In this document: positions 28,917 through 30,989 of the stretch, piece after piece
Numbering within the stretch: position 1 is the first letter of the stretch
How the letters are laid out: each line of letters begins with the position of its first letter
Assembly: GCA_003230535.1 (NCBI GenBank)
Contig: QIEW01000280.1
Location: forward strand, 1 to 30,989
Reading direction: 5' to 3'
DNA from: a bacterium
GTDB taxonomy: Bacteria; SZUA-182; SZUA-191
DNA length: 30,989 nucleotides
Notes under the pieces: generated by a model
What the model was told of the DNA's origin: nothing
Databases searched by the model: none
What the model saw: the letters and a program-made list of their open reading frames with translations, nothing else
Program-made: the position numbers and the translations under genes

Positions 28917-30989
28917 ATGAAAGATTTATTGTTAAAATGTAGTTACGGGATAAGGGAGATATTCCTTGATTTCCTTCGAAGCAAAGGAAACATACAGAAG
29001 TGTATTTCCTTTGCTTTTATTGTGGCTTTTTCTTTGTCTGCCAGCCCGGCTTGGTCTCGGGAGGATCTTTCTTTAGAGGGAGACCCAGGCAAGGGATTTG
29101 CAGCCGCTTCAATTCAAGGACCCACTGTTTCTGTGGACCCCGCTAATCTGAATAAACCTACGCTATTGTATTTCTACACTACGTGGAGCAAGGTATGTGA
29201 GGAGCGCACTGCCCAGGTCCAGGCTATCACTGCCGATATTGATGTGGTTTATATAAACATTTCCATGCGGGATACGCTGGCTAATGCCGGCAGTTACGCT
29301 GCCGCTAAGGGGTTGCCGACTGATAGGGTGATTTTTGATGCTGATGATGGCGATGATATTCCCGGTGGAGATATCCAGGATGATTATTATGTCTATGGGG
29401 TGCCGATTATCGTTATTATCGGCTGCAATAATGATTGCCAGGGAGAGATAATTTATCGATCGGGAAACTTGCCGCCTGACCTGTCAAGTTATGCTTGCGG
29501 CGGCTGTCCTTGCGGGCTATGCTACCAAACCAGGCCTAATCAGCCAATCGCTATATCACCTGACGGAGTCCCTAACGTCTCGCTCAGCCCAATGCTCCAA
29601 TCCTCAATATTCTCCGACCCGGATTCGCCGGTCGATCCGGAGGAGAGGCATATGGCTTCCCAATGGCAGATAGCCACAGATAACACCTTCCTGGCTTCAG
29701 TACTGGCCTATGATAGTGGAGAAATCTCCGGCACGACCAGCCATACCATAAACAGGATTCTTGCGAGCGGCGCTATCGGTACTACCTATTACTGGCGAGT
29801 ACGACATCAGGATTATTGGAGAGCCTGGTCCGACTGGTCACAGCCAAAATCATTTACTACCAGAGCACAGAGACCGCCTGACCAGCCAATCAATCAGTCT
29901 CCGGATGGCGATACCGACCTGTCACTTAGTCCTACGCTTATATCTTTTGGGTTTAGCGACCCGGACGGTGATAATCACTATGCTTCACATTGGCAGGTCA
30001 GCGCCGGCTCAGGAGCAGACTTTCAACCCTATGTCATTTATGATAGCGGCTTAACCACTTCCGACCTTACCAGCCACCCTGTAAATCTCCCTTCATCTAG
30101 CTTTGGCGCCCGACACTGGTGGCGTCTGAGACATCGGGATGATTGGAAAACGTGGTCTGCTTGGTCTGACGAGACTTGGTTTGAGACCAGGACAAATAAC
30201 GATCCCAACCAACCAACCGCTGATTCACCCCGGGGGAACAATGGCGGCGCTGGTTTTCCCCCGATGCCCACTCTCCAATCTTCAGCATTTGACGATCCCA
30301 ACACTCCGACTTACGGGGATACTCATGGCGCCTCCCAGTGGCAGATCAGTCTTGCAAATAGCGGGGTCACCACATTTGAGGGTAATATAGTATACAACAG
30401 CGGGCTGACCGACACCGATCTTATCAGCCATACTTTGTCCTTTGCTCTTACCGGGGCTACTAAGCATTATTGGCGCTTGCGGCACCAGGATAATTGGGGC
30501 TATTGGTCTGAGTACTCTGTAATAACCTCTTTTGTTACAGAAACAGATACCACCCCGCCTACTACTACCGCCAGCCCGCCGGGGGGAGCCTACGCATCAA
30601 CCCAGTCTGTAACCCTAACCGCAGATGAACAAGCGACCATCTACTATACAACTGACAGCAGCATACCCTCTACCTCTTGTTCTGGAAGCACAAGCTGCGG
30701 CGCCTCGCCGGTCTCCGGCATTACCCTCCCAGCAGCTTACAACACGGGGCTACTGAAGTTCTTTGCCATTGACGTCTCTCCCTCCCAGAACCGTGAAGCA
30801 GTAAAAACAGAAGCTTACATTATTGGCCCGGAGGCCTGTTGGAAATTTAACGAAGGAACTGGAAATACCGCAGCTGATAGTTCAGGAAATAATCATCACG
30901 GAGCGCTGGGGCCCGCCTGTCCTGACTGTCCTGCCTGGGCTACCGGTAAGTCCGGCAGCGCTTTGAGTTTTGATGGAATAAACGATTAT
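28917..30989 (+). CDS. Large secreted multidomain protein, N-terminal 691 residues (no stop in window)
   Basis: An open frame from ATG 28917 to the window edge. Residues 1-47 form a long signal peptide: basic region to K28, hydrophobic CISFAFIVAFSLSASPAWS. Residues about 78-190 look thioredoxin-like: TLLYFYTTWSKVC (W90, S91 in place of the first CxxC cysteine, C94) and the cis-Pro loop YGVPIIVIIG (P163). A Cys cluster (C194, C197, C199, C202) follows. Three Fn3-like repeats (about 206-318, 319-428, 429-544) each hold ASQWQI or ASHWQV and end in YYWRVRHQDYWRAWSDWS-type segments (WSxWS). Residues about 545-637 resemble the chitobiase C-terminal domain (TIYYTTDSSIPS), and from 639 a LamG-like fold begins (CWKFNEGTGNTAADSSGNNHHG). 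Probably exported, perhaps adhesive or cell-surface. GGGGAG abuts the ATG, so the start is not secure. Confidence 0.8.
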   Translation, partial: MKDLLLKCSYGIREIFLDFLRSKGNIQKCISFAFIVAFSLSASPAWSREDLSLEGDPGKGFAAASIQGPTVSVDPANLNKPTLLYFYTTWSKVCEERTAQVQAITADIDVVYINISMRDTLANAGSYAAAKGLPTDRVIFDADDGDDIPGGDIQDDYYVYGVPIIVIIGCNNDCQGEIIYRSGNLPPDLSSYACGGCPCGLCYQTRPNQPIAISPDGVPNVSLSPMLQSSIFSDPDSPVDPEERHMASQWQIATDNTFLASVLAYDSGEISGTTSHTINRILASGAIGTTYYWRVRHQDYWRAWSDWSQPKSFTTRAQRPPDQPINQSPDGDTDLSLSPTLISFGFSDPDGDNHYASHWQVSAGSGADFQPYVIYDSGLTTSDLTSHPVNLPSSSFGARHWWRLRHRDDWKTWSAWSDETWFETRTNNDPNQPTADSPRGNNGGAGFPPMPTLQSSAFDDPNTPTYGDTHGASQWQISLANSGVTTFEGNIVYNSGLTDTDLISHTLSFALTGATKHYWRLRHQDNWGYWSEYSVITSFVTETDTTPPTTTASPPGGAYASTQSVTLTADEQATIYYTTDSSIPSTSCSGSTSCGASPVSGITLPAAYNTGLLKFFAIDVSPSQNREAVKTEAYIIGPEACWKFNEGTGNTAADSSGNNHHGALGPACPDCPAWATGKSGSALSFDGINDY
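28981..29020 (+). terminator. Terminator-like hairpin inside the 5' end of the secreted-protein ORF
   Basis: GCAAAGGAAA (28981-28990) pairs perfectly with TTTCCTTTGC (29005-29014), extended by a few more pairs toward an AGAA loop, and is followed by TTTTATT. Shape and U-tract resemble an intrinsic terminator for plus-strand transcription, but it lies over codons 22-35 of the ORF. It may be an attenuator, or it may end transcription from the polysaccharide operon if the true start is further downstream. Confidence 0.4.

Overview
The window is most of an ABC-transporter-dependent O-antigen or surface-polysaccharide locus from a Gram-negative bacterium, followed by a decayed insertion sequence and the start of a large secreted protein. 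The moderate GC with sharp local swings, the CgeB-type glycosyltransferases, the cobalamin-type radical SAM enzymes, a GxxExxY cassette and an IS1380 remnant suggest an environmental, probably anaerobic lineage (Desulfobacterota or a candidate phylum). I cannot place it more closely.

Layout. Positions 1-595 (minus strand) hold the N-terminal part of GDP-mannose 4,6-dehydratase (gmd). It is divergent from a GbsR/MarR-type regulator (905-1444). The 309-bp gap between them carries a plausible sigma-70 promoter in each direction and a perfect 18-bp palindrome just downstream of the regulator's -10 box. From 1486 to 27673 all genes are on the plus strand, many joined by ATGA overlaps. First come the exporter genes wzm and wzt, split by a GxxExxY gene embedded in 10-nt repeats. 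A methyltransferase, a sugar aminotransferase plus formyltransferase pair, and two CgeB-like glycosyltransferases follow. Next are an Fcl/ColC-type epimerase-reductase and a ColD-type PLP dehydratase with His in place of the PLP lysine. Then comes a tandemly duplicated module (radical SAM enzyme plus GT2 glycosyltransferase, twice), a third GT2 and a second methyltransferase. After these lie a LegB-like dehydratase, a fused nucleotidyltransferase-aminotransferase, a third radical SAM enzyme, two glycosyltransferases, a hexapeptide acetyltransferase, a truncated ORF, a perosamine-synthase-like aminotransferase, a GNAT acetyltransferase and a final GT4 glycosyltransferase.

How the genes work together (inference). 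Gmd makes GDP-4-keto-6-deoxymannose. This could feed the ColD-type and Fcl/ColC-type enzymes to give GDP-L-colitose (or Fcl alone to give GDP-L-fucose), and the perosamine-synthase-like enzyme to give GDP-perosamine, possibly N-acylated by the GNAT. A second route (LegB-like dehydratase plus nucleotidyltransferase-aminotransferase fusion) should give another NDP-4-amino-4,6-dideoxy sugar, and the aminotransferase-formyltransferase pair an N-formylated amino sugar. About eight glycosyltransferases assemble the glycan. Wzm/Wzt, with a C-terminal carbohydrate-recognition domain in Wzt, export it. No initiating phosphoglycosyltransferase, Wzx, Wzy or ligase is seen in this window. The role of the three radical SAM enzymes is the main unknown.

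Positions 27674-28916 hold a degenerate IS1380-family element (minus strand) with its promoter and one candidate end, interrupted by a 104-nt multibranched palindromic element of unknown nature. From 28917 to the window edge runs an open reading frame with no stop: a secreted protein with a degenerate thioredoxin-like domain, three WSxWS-containing Fn3-like repeats, a chitobiase-C-terminal-like domain and the start of a LamG-like domain.
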